From: Viscum album
Taxonomy: Eukaryota; Streptophyta; Magnoliopsida; Santalales; Viscaceae
Length of the DNA: 64,000 nt
Direction of reading: 5' to 3'
NCBI GenBank assembly: GCA_963277665.1
Contig: OY728165.1
Location: 1,152,424,050 to 1,152,488,049 of the forward strand
Position numbers and translations under genes: made by a program. Shown here piece after piece: positions 24,640 through 36,610 of the stretch. The notes beneath the pieces are model-generated. The model was given only the letters and a program-made list of their open reading frames with translations, made no database searches and was not told the DNA's origin. The first letter of the stretch is position 1, and each line of letters starts with the position of its first letter.

Positions 24640-25440
24640 ATGTTTGAAAATCATGTCTTCCTAAAAAAAAGAAAACCAAATAACATCACTATTGTAATAG
24701 ATGATGAATTCTGGGTAATAATAATGAAATTAGAGTTGAATATTTTTGAAAGAATCAAATTATGTTAATTATAATTAAAAAAGTATTACTTCCAAACTAT
24801 TGTAAGTAAATTGGGGTTTAGGAACAATAATGAAGAGTTTAGAAGTGTAACTATAATTATTGATAGATTGGTTACACTATTGTGTATTGAAGAAGAATGT
24901 ATTAACTATAATAGAGCCTTATCAAATGCACCAAGAAATGAATATAATTGGGGTTTTATTCACTACAAAGCATAGTTAAATATCAAAATACATCAAGTTG
25001 ATGTTAATTTTTCATCTATAAATGGTTATATAATTGAGTAATGTTTTGGAAAAATCACTAGGATATCAGAAACATCACCTTCCAAAACATTATATTAAAT
25101 TTAAAAAATATTAATATGATTAAAAAACCGTTTAGTTATGAGTATGATAGAATTACTTATTTTTTCATAAATGTTTTAAAAAAGGTAATGAAGATAATAA
25201 TTTATTTTTTAAAATATCCTCAAAATATATTTTAGAAACTAAAAACAATGTTGAAGATATTATATTCAAATCATCTAAACATTCACTATGTTCAAAATTT
25301 TCATAATTAATTAAAAATGAATTTGATATGGGAGTAATGGTTGTTTTAAATTTCCTCTTTCATTTTATGATTTTTAAAAACATGTATTGAAAGAATTTAA
25401 ATAAATATGCATACATTGGGAATCATATTAATTTTTTGTA
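24640..25440 (+). pseudogene. copia reverse transcriptase remnant
   Basis: Copia RT landmarks appear in order: DDEFWVIIMKLELNIFER near 24700-24755 (pattern D-E-F-W-x-x-A-M-x-E-E-L-N-x-F-E-R), KLGFRNNNEEFRSV near 24807-24850, and QVDVNFSSINGYI near 24999-25037 (M-D-V-K-S-A-F-L-N-G-Y-I). FFHKCFKKGNEDNNLFF near 25160 and the active-site segment NVEDIIF at 25247-25265, where Y-V-D-D is expected, come next. KNEFDMG follows near 25315. The first active-site Asp is now Glu, and multiple stops and shifts are present. Confidence 0.8.
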
Positions 25441-25449
25441 TGGATAGAA

Positions 25450-26160
25450 TTATATCTCGTGATACTATCATGTGTACAATGTATAATTTGGTTTAAAAAA
25501 ACTATGAAATCAATTCACCAATCAATATATATATGTATTATTATAATTTTTCTATACAAAAATACATTCCTAACATACATTATGTTTAGTGTTTGATTAT
25601 GTTAATGTTTTCAAGAAAATACAAAACAATCAAATTTCAATACTATGAAAATAATTTTTTAAATACAACACAATAAAAACCAATTTTATACTTTTTTATT
25701 CTAGAGGACCCACATTTTACTTATTTAGTCTTTCAGCTATATATTATGGTGGTTACAAGTTATATAAAAAGTCCCTTCATAACTTGTCAATTTTTGGGAG
25801 TTTCATAATGTTGTGAAAATCAGAACACTATTGAATTTTCAATAGTTGAGGTTAAATCATATATTCAAGAAGTTTTTATGCATTGATATTTTTAATGATA
25901 CACACATTACACAAATATAGATGTCAATTTGGATATGTCTCAGTAAATTCTCAAAATCAAAGTTGTATCAATATTTATAAGTATATTGTATCACATTCAT
26001 GTACAAAATATATTCATATAGGACATCACTATTTGAGAGATAATTTTCACATTAGAATTATTAATCATGAATTAATTAATACAAAAAATCAAATTTATTA
26101 TATTTTTAGATGCCCATTGAATATAAAAAAAATTATATTTGACTTCAATTTGGAATGACA
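25450..26160 (+). pseudogene. copia RNase H remnant and end of pol
   Basis: The only open frame of note is 25883-26158 (91 codons). It carries the end of copia RNase H: a SCTKYIHIGHHYLRDNF block where the family has S-R-T-K-H-I-(D/E)-I-R-H-H-F-I-R-D, then HELINTKNQIYYIFRCPL where the pattern is E-F-V-x-T-x-x-Q-x-A-D-I-F-T-K-P-L. The stop at 26156-26158 is near where copia pol normally ends. The amino half (25450-25880) is too decayed to read. Confidence 0.75.
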
Positions 26161-26162
26161 AA

Positions 26163-28182
26163 TCACTTATAACTCCATACATTTATAGAGAACTCTAATT
26201 TTTCTGAATTATCAATATATTTCGTATAATATGTGTTTATTATTAAATTAAATATGTAGTATATTTTAAAAATATTGTTATGGGACTATGTTTTTTAATT
26301 CATACATCCATTTAAGTAACCATGACTAGTCGGTTTAGAGGTAACTATACATACTGTGAACTATTACTCACACAGTCACTATATATACCATATATATTAA
26401 TTCACAAAACCATTATACTTTCCATAACTCATTTCTCATTATGTATGTATAAATACCCATATTCAATGTTAAATTGAACTATTAGACATATTTTCCGAAA
26501 ATCTATGGTCATTATGCATACTTTGTCTATTAGGATTGAAATTATTCATAAGTCATTTTTTTATTGTTATATTCATTTATTATTATTTTAAATGTTATTG
26601 TAATAATAATAAAATAATAATTAATATATAAATCAATGGATTTATTTACACATATACAAATTTCTTTATTCCAAAGCCTTAGCTTCTCTCAAAAACCTAT
26701 TTTTCAAATTTCCCTCTCAATAACAAATCTTCTGAGATCAAATAAAATAATGAAAATAATGAGGTTGAAACATGATCTGGATGTTGAACATCTTATTGAT
26801 TCATCACCAAATAAATAATCATATTTATATAAATATACCCAATGTTTTGTAATAAATACATGAAATCCACATTTAATGGATCAACTAGAATGCATTGAAA
26901 ATGATATGGTTTCTTGGGGGATATATTTGACAAAATCATGTTATTGTAAAGTCCTTATGATTTATGAATCAGATTATTTGTTAAATGATATTGGTAAAAT
27001 GTTATAACCAGAGATAAATGAATTATAGGTGAATTCATAATTTATTTCTATATGGAAATAAGACACCATTCAATTAATGGTGAATGGTGAAGAATTTTAT
27101 TTTCAATAAAAAATCATGGAATAGTTCCAACAAATACGACTTATGAGAGATCATATAGACGACCAAGGAACATAAAAAATTAATCATTCCCACATTGAAA
27201 TAAAAATTATTAAGGAGAACGGATTTGGAATACAACATCTAGAAAAAAAAACAACATAAAAACTCTGCATTGAGTGTAGCTTATAATAAATATTTAGTAA
27301 ACATTTATTCTTTATAATTGAATTAAATTTCAATATCCTGAGGAACTAGGGAATATTTTGTATGTTCATAATAAAAATAGAATTTTATGTTACTTTGGGA
27401 ATTTTGTGATGAGAAATATTAATGAGTCATTGAATCTCTGTTCAAATTTTTTTATCACCCATATCAGAAGTTTATTTTAGCTATTTGACAAAAAAATGGT
27501 TTAGTTAATTTAGTGGTGGATAATATTAAATCATTAAATTTATAATTTATAAATAAAAATAGTTTTAGTCTTTTGAGATTAAATTATAATCCTTGGAAAA
27601 CTAATTTAAGGATGACTCTGAGAAGATTTTGAAGAGTTACACCTTGTCAAATATCATGTTGTACAAAGAGATATAGTAGATATAGGTCTTCTTAAAGACT
27701 AAATATTTTATTAATCATCTAATGATGTTTTAATTGATGTGGATGAATATGATTATCAGGATGATGATATAAGTATATATTATATTGATGAGGAAGCAAG
27801 TATGGCCTATTTGGATGAAAATGATATATCTCTGGTTATTTCTATTGGAGATCATGATTATCTTATACCATTACATTCTCATGATAGTGATATACATGTT
27901 AGGTATTTTATTGAAAAGAAAGACTCTTGTAGTAGTATTCTTATGATCATGCATGGGATGATATAGATGAGTCTATAGATGATGAATATAACTCATGATA
28001 ATTATACTCTAATAGGTATCAATCCATGACCATGAATACCAAATACATATTCTAAGGGGGATAAGTCCACATGATCTCAATTTATAGTATTCTTCTTCAA
28101 TAATTATAGGATTTTGATGATAATGGGCGATGTCAACCTCCAGAGGATACAACTTCCTTCCATAAAAATCAAAGATATCTCA
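26163..28182 (+). other. Post-pol spacer of the copia element
   Basis: Two kb follow copia pol before gypsy B begins. SIRE/Maximus elements often carry a long spacer or a third open frame here, but I cannot match the translation to it. An open frame at 26636-26818 (60 codons) has no known motif. A strongly acidic frame at 27739-27966 begins MDEYDYQDDDISIYYIDEE. A purine-rich AAGGGGGATAA at 28054-28064 could be the copia polypurine tract, which would put the 3' LTR just after it, split by element B. These are inferences from position. Confidence 0.4.
27739..27966 (+). CDS. Acidic open frame of unknown function
   Basis: 75 codons, rich in Asp/Glu in its first half, no signal peptide, no membrane segment, no cysteine motif. 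It lies in the copia post-pol spacer and may be the end of a decayed third open frame of that element. It could also be a chance frame in GAT-rich DNA; it is longer and more biased than most frames nearby. Confidence 0.25.
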   Translation: MDEYDYQDDDISIYYIDEEASMAYLDENDISLVISIGDHDYLIPLHSHDSDIHVRYFIEKKDSCSSILMIMHGMI

Positions 28183-29264
28183 TGTAACACCCAATGAAAT
28201 TAATATTGGTACATCATGTTAAAAATAATATACAAGTTGAAAACCCAATATAAGATGTTATTTAACTCCTTAATACATTAGAATATATTTCTCATTAAAT
28301 AGATTTAATATCTTTAATGACTAATTGGAAACATAACACCCTTTATAAATGAACTACAATAACCATGCCCTTATATCAGTAGTTGTGAATGAGACTTGAT
28401 AAATAATGAAAATTATATGATTTAATCATTTATAAAATAAATTCAATAAATATATTTTGATTATAAATAAAATATGAATCCATTCAAGAAATAATAATTT
28501 GCTGATTTTTTTTCCTAAAAATATTTTTCATTCACATTTTTTGAAAATAATTTAAAATTAATTTTTACAAATTTTATTATAATGTTTTTGAGAAATTAAA
28601 ATAAATATTTGAATCACCATTAAAAATTATCTTCAGGTTAATTGTTTTTCATTTTTTAAAAAATCATTCTTTTTTAATGAATTATGAATATAATGACTTT
28701 TATTTAAAAATAACTTTTCGTTTAGTGATTTTTTAGCGCCATTATATTTTAATGTTTATTTAAAAGTAAAATTAGTTAAAATATATATTCAATAATCCAA
28801 AATTAGTACATTGGAATGAATTTCCATTTTAAATTTCTATATAAAACTTTCGTAAAATATTGAATGAATTTGGGGAAGAATGTGATTTCCATACTAATGT
28901 GAGTTTAAAATTCTATTAAAATTTTCAAATTTCATTAGAATAATTTTGAAAAACTGATCAAATAGTATGAATAATATTAATGTATTCAATATATTAATTT
29001 CTTCATAAAAATTTCCAATAATGAATAATGATAAAAATAAAAAATAATTACCATGGTAATAGTAAAAATTAGGTTTATTATGTGTTTATAAAATGATAAT
29101 GTTTACAAATGATAAAAAACGAGAACAATTGTGATTTTATGGAAATATGATGACAATATAAATTATAAGTCTCTAATATTTAACATTTTGGATCCTTTTT
29201 CCTGTGAAAAACATGTGTGTAATTCTTTCAATTCAAAATTATGACTTATATCCTCTCCAATAGA

Positions 29265-29271
29265 TATAAAA
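29265..29271 (+). promoter_or_regulatory. TATA box of LTR B1
   Basis: TATAAAA after TCCTCTCCAATAGA and before TGCCACCC. It aligns with TATAAAA at 35625 in the right LTR and with the box of element A. Confidence 0.65.
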
Positions 29272-29599
29272 TGCCACCCACTCTCCACTCCTCTAATCAA
29301 TTCCATAATATCCTTTTTTTCCATCCTAGAACAGTTAGCTTCCCTAATGCCCCCACAAGTTCCTATAATCCATGTTTTGGTCCTAAATCCACCCAAAGAA
29401 GGATTTTGGAGAAAACCAAAAGAAGTTTTATGAATGAATATGTAAAATTCCTAACCATGGATTATATTTTATTTATTCTTCCACCACCTAAATATTCTAT
29501 AAAAATATGTTTATATATAAACCTAATTCTCATACATATAATTATATTTTTTTTGTTATTCTAATTTCCTATAACCACCACCTCTTCCCCTAATATGGT

Positions 29600-30230
29600 A
29601 AATAAAACAATCGATCATGTGTATGGAAGACTACTACCTTACGAACTAACTAATATTTCATTCTCATAACTAATACACATACAAAGATATAATCACATAA
29701 CTCATATTTATATCTTTTATTTGTGATATAATAATAATATGTTAATTATAATATCATATATAAATTCTTTCTTTCCAATCCGTAGAAAATACATTATGTC
29801 GCTCGTCTGTAAGATGTACTACCGCATCACAATGCAATGGGATTTGTGTTTTAATTTTTCTTAAATGGAAGGTAATAAGTACATAATATATTTTAATATA
29901 TGAGATTAATAACATATTAACTAAGTAAAAAATAAATATATCAAATAATATCTTTTGTTAATATCCATTGAAAAAATTATATCACCATTCATGGCTATAA
30001 CATACTCTATTAGAACAAAGTAATGTGATTCATTTTTAAGTAAAAAAGTACATGTAACGTAATGAAAAAAAAATTCATGAATATATTTGATATATATAAA
30101 ATAATATAGATTTTTATATATTAATATAAAGTCCACTTCCATTCCCTTTCTCCCAATGAGGAAAAGATAATGTTTCTGTCATGTATGATTGGCCTATCAT
30201 ACTAACAAAGCATTTTTATTAATTCCCCCA
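29600..30230 (+). repeat. Four-unit ~187-bp repeat in LTR B1
   Basis: Cores with an ACTACC-like motif lie at about 29633, 29818, 30004 and 30193, spaced about 185-189 bp. The second (29800-29830, GTCGCTCGTCTGTAAG) is the best match to the core of element A. The third and fourth are strongly decayed and were placed by spacing and by alignment with the right LTR. Confidence 0.6.
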
Positions 30231-32446
30231 GTTAAAAATTAAATAATGATAATTACTAGGTAACGAATAAACAATTATATATATATATAAGATTAATATC
30301 ATCATGTATATTATGTAACAATAACCCATGTTCAATATTTGTTTCTTTCATGAAAAAACATGAATAATAAAAGAATGAAATTATCACCAAAATCCATATT
30401 GGTAATGAATGATTATTTACGATTAGGTAATATTATGTTGTAAAATTATAATACATCAAATTAAAAATACAGAAATTGTTTTTTTAATGAAATTAACATT
30501 TTAAAACTATATAAGAGGCTAAATAGTTCCAAACTAATGTGGAGTGTGAGGTATGGTATTTGATAACATAATTTCCATTCAGTGGGGGTGTATTACTACA
30601 TTATTGATAATATAATGATAAATTATGGGTGAAATCAATTTTGAATGCGTTATGTTATATTTTCAGTTTTTATTGTGTGTATATACTTTTATTACACATA
30701 ATCATCCCATTTATTAACTCTAACTGCAATGATATGAGCATTATAAGTGTTTCTTCTCAGACTTCATTCTTTGATACTCATTGCCTATTATGAACTTTAT
30801 TTATTTTCATGTTGTGTATAATTTCTCTTTACATACTATTTCATATATCCTTCATACATCATGAAATATTATGTTATAATTAATCTACTTCATCTAAAGG
30901 ATATTACTATATAGAAGTAATCATCGAAGTAAGTGTTTGAGTTTTAATATAATTCTATTATGGATTTCTTAGTCATGAAATTACATTAAACGGAATAATT
31001 AGATGAAATTATAATAAAATAATAATAATTTTATTGTCCACTTTTTACCCATAAAGTCTTCATGTAATAGTAAAATATTCTCGGATTTGGAAATTAAAAT
31101 GATGGCTTTTTGTTTTTAATAAAAATAAACCTTCATTCCTCCCATTTGTCAAAAATTAATCTCCTTTCAGAAACATGTTTTCTAAAAATATTTTCAATGT
31201 TTTTTATATTTTTTAACATGAAAATTGATGATTTATTCGGGATTATAAAACAAATTAATTGGAATATTCCAATCAATTTAACAACAGTTTACTTTATCAT
31301 ATTTCGTACAAAAAATGTAATCATTTCTTTTTTTAATCATTCAGTTGAACAAAGATCTTCATTATCAATTTCCATTAAATTTTATAAACCATCCTATTTA
31401 AGTAAAAATGAATACTTTGAAAATATGTTTTTCATTAATGTTGGCCATTTTATTTAATTTTAAATATATATTTTTAATTGTAATTGATTTTTTCATCAAA
31501 ATTACGTCAAATTGATCTTTAAATCCAATATTACATCTATGTTGATGTAATTTGATGTTACAAAAAGTTTTAATCTTATTTTCACATAGAACATTTTTAT
31601 TTTCTTTAATGAGATTTTTTTAATAAGAAAAATCATTTTACATTATATATTTCTTCTAAATGAGGTATATATGTCTCTAACATATATACATATTTTACTG
31701 TACCTTCCTTGATGGGGTAATACATACCATATCATCATTAATCAAATTCCATCATTTTAAAAATTTACATTGATTATTATTAAATGAATGATTAGAATCC
31801 AAATTTATTTTCTTGGGTAATCAATATATTATTCAGTATGATTTAATTTTTTTTGTGGAACACTATAATCCTGAACATTTTATGATGGGTGATCCCATAA
31901 AATACTCGAATTATTTTGGTAATTTTATAGTCTCATGATATGTCGTGAATGGGTTTGGGACTAAACCTAATCCATTATTATAATCAATACCTTATGAGAT
32001 ATTGTCATGGTATTTATCCTTGAATTATATTTATGAGAGGATTTATGTAATTTCCAATTTCACATCCATCTATGATATTATGATATCATGCTATTTATGT
32101 TATTCTTCCACATGATTACAGAAGTAACTTATCGTATATGATTTCATTTTATACATTCTATTCACATGTTATGTTTCCTTATCATTATCATTCCCTTTCT
32201 AAGAATTTAATCACATCTATTTCTTATGTATTCCATTAGTTATTCCATATATATTTAAGAGTTAGAATAGATTCTAAGTTCTCACTATAAGGAATTAAAA
32301 AATTATTCCATGTTTTTGATTTTGATGATATATTATAAACCAATTATTCGAATTATATTAGGCCCTTTATGATCCTTGTGTTTTATTAATGTATAATTAT
32401 ATATATAAATCATGACATAATATGTCTATCCAGTCTGGTCATCATA

Positions 32447-34542
32447 GTTTGAATCGGAGGAAATGATTAGAATTCCTATTAAACTAGGATCATAAAATTA
32501 TTGTGAGAACTACAATGATATTCTAAGGTATTTGTCGAAGTTTAATTATTTTAATAGTAAAATATCCTAAACTTTTGGTGTTGTATAGAGAAAGTAGTTT
32601 TTGAGAAATAATGTCCCTCTTATGAAAATAAAAAAGGGAATGGTTCTAGAATAGATGTTCCTAGGGGTAAAAACACTAAAAATGTTTGTATATATTGACT
32701 CAAGTGTTACATTATTGATGAAAATGGTATATACTCTAAACCAAGTACTAAATTCCTTATGGATATGCTTTGGAAATTCTCAAACAATATCTAAACCAAA
32801 TGAATAATTTGAAAAGATGGTAAAATTTAATTAACATTAATAAACTAGTGATTTCATAGATTGATAAAATTATGACATGGGGTTGAAATCCAAAAATATA
32901 TTTTTATGAATATGTGGTTTCTCAATATGATTATTTTTTCACATACATTGATTTTTTGATTTTTTCAGTGTTGGGTACAAGATGAAACTTAGATATTATT
33001 AAATTTGATACACAATATTCTGATATTAAAATAAATGGGATGATGTCTGATGTAATATATATTTTTCTTATTGTTAATTAGTTATCATCATATATGATTA
33101 ACAACATAATAATTGACCAACTCTTAAACTCTCCAAAAAGGGAATGATAATGTTGTCTAACATTTTTGGTGGTTGAGTCTATTATGGAATGATTATTAGT
33201 TTTTCAGTATTTTAAAAATGAACTATGATGAAAAAAATAGAATATCTAAAATTAATAAAACAATACTTTATGAGTGGATTAGAAGAGTAAAAAGTATATA
33301 TTTGATGATGATAAATGAAAATTTCAATTAAATCAATGGATTTGAATATCGGTTCTATCAATCTTACATTAATTGTTGGATGTTTTAAATGTATAATGAA
33401 TTTGAATTATAAAAATAGATGTATCGGGTGGAAATATTTAGGAGATGATCAAGAAATTGGTATTAGTATCGGTTTTTTATGATGATAAAGAGACAACAAA
33501 TTATATATGAAATAAATGAGTTATAAATGAATATTATGATTAATACTAATTAATAAAATATAAATAAACTAGAATGATTGAAATGGTTATGTACTGGAAT
33601 ATAGTAATTGAGTGAATCATGGTATATTTATTTTTTTGTTTTTTTTTTGGGAATTAATTTTTTAGTATTTTCATGACATTTCTGAATGGTAATAATTATG
33701 AGAAAATTTTATTTAATGAAAATGTGATATTTTATGCAAAAAACATGATTTAAGAAAGGATTTATTGATATTTTTATGATGTTGAGGTCATTGAGTCTAT
33801 TAATATTTAATGTAATTTATTTACGGGATGAAAAATACTTATCCTTTGTAATCATTATTAAATTTTTTTGTTTAATATATTTATTTTTGGAATTCTCTTA
33901 CCATATGATAACAATTTTGGTTTTTATCAATATAGTAGGAAAGGCTTGATACTCATTTTGAGATGATTTGAATTCTTAAAATTAAAATTTACTGCTGCAT
34001 GAAAAAAAAACATATTGTATATTCTTTCATAAGAATTAAAGGATAACTATAAATTGATGGAATCAAAATGAATGTATGAAATCATATTTATAAAACAAAA
34101 ATATATAATGTACATTTCATTCCTGGTGTTCATTATATTTATAAAAAAATTAAAAGATTTGTATTTGAAAAAATAATTTGAAACAAAAAATTTAACTTAC
34201 TAACTTCATATCTGAAGAATGAAATACAATTTTTAATAATAGTATATTTTTTATTTCTAGTTTCGTTACATTCCATTTATTATACACATCCTTATTATCA
34301 ATGAACTCTATCACTTTGTAACTATTTACACATTTATTCAATGACTATGTCATAAATTTTCACTTATATTCTCCACCGTGGAATCCATGATATGAAATAA
34401 ATATCTTATATCTCAACCGTTATTTTTAAGATAAATGTTTTATCCATTATTACAAGTTGTTATCTGATAAAAACAATATCAAACCCTTGATTTTGGAGAT
34501 AAAAAATTAATAGTGAGGTCATAATTTATTTAAGGGTGTACA
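32447..34542 (+). other. Interior of element B: leader and unreadable remainder
   Basis: A decayed primer site TTGAATCGGAGG starts at 32449, two bases after the LTR. The leader matches element A: CTAGAATAGATGTTCCTAGG at 32652-32671 and a GGATATGCTTTGGAAATTCTC block near 32760. From about 32970 on, a gag remnant would be expected, but I cannot read one with confidence, and there is no protease, RT, RNase H or integrase motif. The right end and polypurine tract are unclear (purine-rich GGAGATAAAAAA at 34495-34506). Confidence 0.6.
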
Positions 34543-35624
34543 ATGTTACCTCATAGTATTTTAAAAGTAGAAAATATTATTCATTATCATATATGATATG
34601 AATTAACATTATTAAATTAAAATTTAACACCCTTATACTTTATGATTTATTTATTTTTAAATAAATTCAATCATTATGGAACCATGAAGAACACACAATA
34701 ATGAATATAATAGAACGGTAAAAACCTAAAAATAAGATTAGAGAATCTCAAATGAATAACTATATCTTTAAATATAAATGTATTAAACATGTATACAATT
34801 AATTCAAATATTTTCTCTATTTTTGAAATAAAATTGGATTAATTTAACATTAAATGAAACATTTTCAGAAAACTGAATTTATTGTAAAAATTTGATAAAT
34901 CATTCTTCGTGATAATAATTTAATATTAGTTTTTTCCAATATTATATATTTAATTTCTAATAATAAAAGGAATTTAATTATAATATCATTATATTCATAT
35001 CAGTAATTTTTGGTAATTTACTAAAATGTTTCCCTATTAATGAATATTGGAAAATACTGATTTTTATTAAATCCTGCCTATTATTTACAATCATAAAAAG
35101 CCCCAATTGACACCATTATAAATATAGAAGTAAAATTATTTAAATGATCGATTTTTCCCCAAATCAGGACATTGGAATCAATTTCAAAATGAATTTTGAT
35201 GTGAATGTTCTATAAAATTAGAATGATTTTAAAGGAGAACTAATATTTTCCCAAAAACTATGGTAATAATTATATATTAAATTTAAAAATTTATTGGATT
35301 TGAATCTTTAATAATGGATTTCATATTTTAAATAATAAAAATATATAATTTCTGATAAATTAAACATAATTTTTTATTATATTAATAGGGAAAATTGAAA
35401 GAAATAACCATGATTAAGAAGAAAACATGTTTACCTGAGAAATAAAATAAAATAAAAATGATAAAAAATGACACAAAACATTTCAAAATATTATTTATTG
35501 AAATAGATATAACAGATTTTATATGAGGCTCTGAAATTATACTTTTCTTGAGTAATGATTCATGACAAAAATGTATGTGTAATTTTTTATTTTTAAAATT
35601 ATTAAGTGTTTCCTCGCCCCCACT

Positions 35625-35631
35625 TATAAAA
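35625..35631 (+). promoter_or_regulatory. TATA box of LTR B2
   Basis: TATAAAA preceded by CCTCGCCCCCACT and followed by GTCCACCCC; same C-rich frame as in the other LTRs. Confidence 0.7.
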
Positions 35632-35959
35632 GTCCACCCCATCTTTTATACGTTGAAAAAATAATTTTTTTTAGAAAATATATTTAAAAATAAATTACCT
35701 AAATCATTCCCCTAATCATGGAATACTTTTTATGATCATAAATCCATCCATTGAAGGTTTTCTGATAAAACTGAAAAATATTTTTCCGATGAAAATGAAT
35801 CCTCGTTAATCAAGATTTTTATTTTCATTCTTATTCCACCTACTTAATAAAATTATACAATGATTATTTAATAAAATAATTGTCTTAAATATGATGAGAC
35901 GTTTTTAATGTAGTAACCAACAACCATGTACTCCTTCCAAAATTTGGAAATCACACTTT

Positions 35960-36610
35960 TGATCTCTTGTACGACGGACTACTACCTAATGAACCGACTT
36001 AATTCATCATACATCACCACATATAAAGAATAATAAAATGATTTATTTATTTTTTCCATAACATATTTATGATATAATTATAATTTTTTATTTATAATTC
36101 CAATTATATATTTTCATAAATTTTATTCCCCATAGAATATGATAATATTGTTGGTACATACAACGAACTACCCCCTTGTGTAGTTAAGTGACTCATTTTT
36201 CTTTTATTCATTACATTAAAGGTAACAAGGATTAATTTTATTTAATGATATATATATAAATTAAATATTTATCATCAGGTAATATATATATATATATATA
36301 TATATATGCATATATTACCTTCATACCATACAATTTATTGAATAAATGGTAATTTCCCTCTTGTTTATGAGATACTACCGCCTCTAAAGGTGATGTGATT
36401 ACTTTTTCACTGACACTTTACATAGATGGTAATGATGAATAAATTTAATTAATATATGTGATAAATATAATATTATATTTATTCTATAAAATCACAATAT
36501 AATCTCATTTCCCTTCCATTACACATGTTAATGAAATAATAATGCCACTTGTTCGTACATACGACCTAGCATATCCATGAAGTGATGTGATTCATTCTTC
36601 ATGATCAAAA
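35960..36610 (+). repeat. Four-unit ~190-bp repeat in LTR B2
   Basis: Cores at 35981 (ACTACC), 36167 (ACTACC), 36374 (ACTACCG) and 36564 (ACCTAG), spaced 186, 207 and 190 bp. Each is preceded by a GTACG/GTACAT-type stretch, and three of the four are followed by a GTGATGTGATTC- or GTGACTCATT-type stretch. The 207-bp interval contains the (TA)n run at 36281-36308. The same spacing pattern (188, 206, 188) is found in element D. Confidence 0.8.
36281..36308. repeat. (TA)n microsatellite
   Basis: About 13 uninterrupted TA repeats between the second and third unit cores of LTR B2. Confidence 0.95.

Larger units (their letters stand above)
9130..26160 (+). mobile_element. Ty1/copia retrotransposon, split by gypsy element A
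   Basis: Copia-order domains (gag, protease, integrase, RT, RNase H) lie on the plus strand, interrupted between protease and integrase by element A at 11016-23554. The integrase-before-RT order and the motif matches identify Ty1/copia; the gag C-terminal region and the long post-pol spacer suggest the SIRE/Maximus lineage (inference). All domains are crossed by stops and frameshifts. The copia frame that stops at 11015 resumes at 23555 once the insert and one target-site copy are set aside, so this element was there first. LTRs were not identified; the 3' one may lie in or beyond 26163-28182. Confidence 0.75.
28183..32446 (+). repeat. 5' LTR of element B
   Basis: Begins TGTAACACCC (alternative start at 28332, CATAACACCC). 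The best matches to the right LTR are near 28800-28850 (TACATTGGAATGAATTTCC), 29628-29660, 30390-30430 and 32150-32290. It contains an open frame at 31110-31457 that is a by-product of AT-rich DNA, not a gene. It ends GGTCATCATA just before a decayed primer site. Confidence 0.75.

Noticed and set aside
31110..31457. 115-codon frame rich in Phe/Ile/Asn
   Set aside because: Lies inside LTR B1; the aligned part of LTR B2 has no such frame, so it is a by-product of AT-rich LTR sequence.
35960..36610. Repeat units as a CRISPR array or centromeric satellite
   Set aside because: Units are ~190 bp, diverged, 2-4 copies, and at fixed places in LTRs; not a CRISPR, and too few copies for a satellite.
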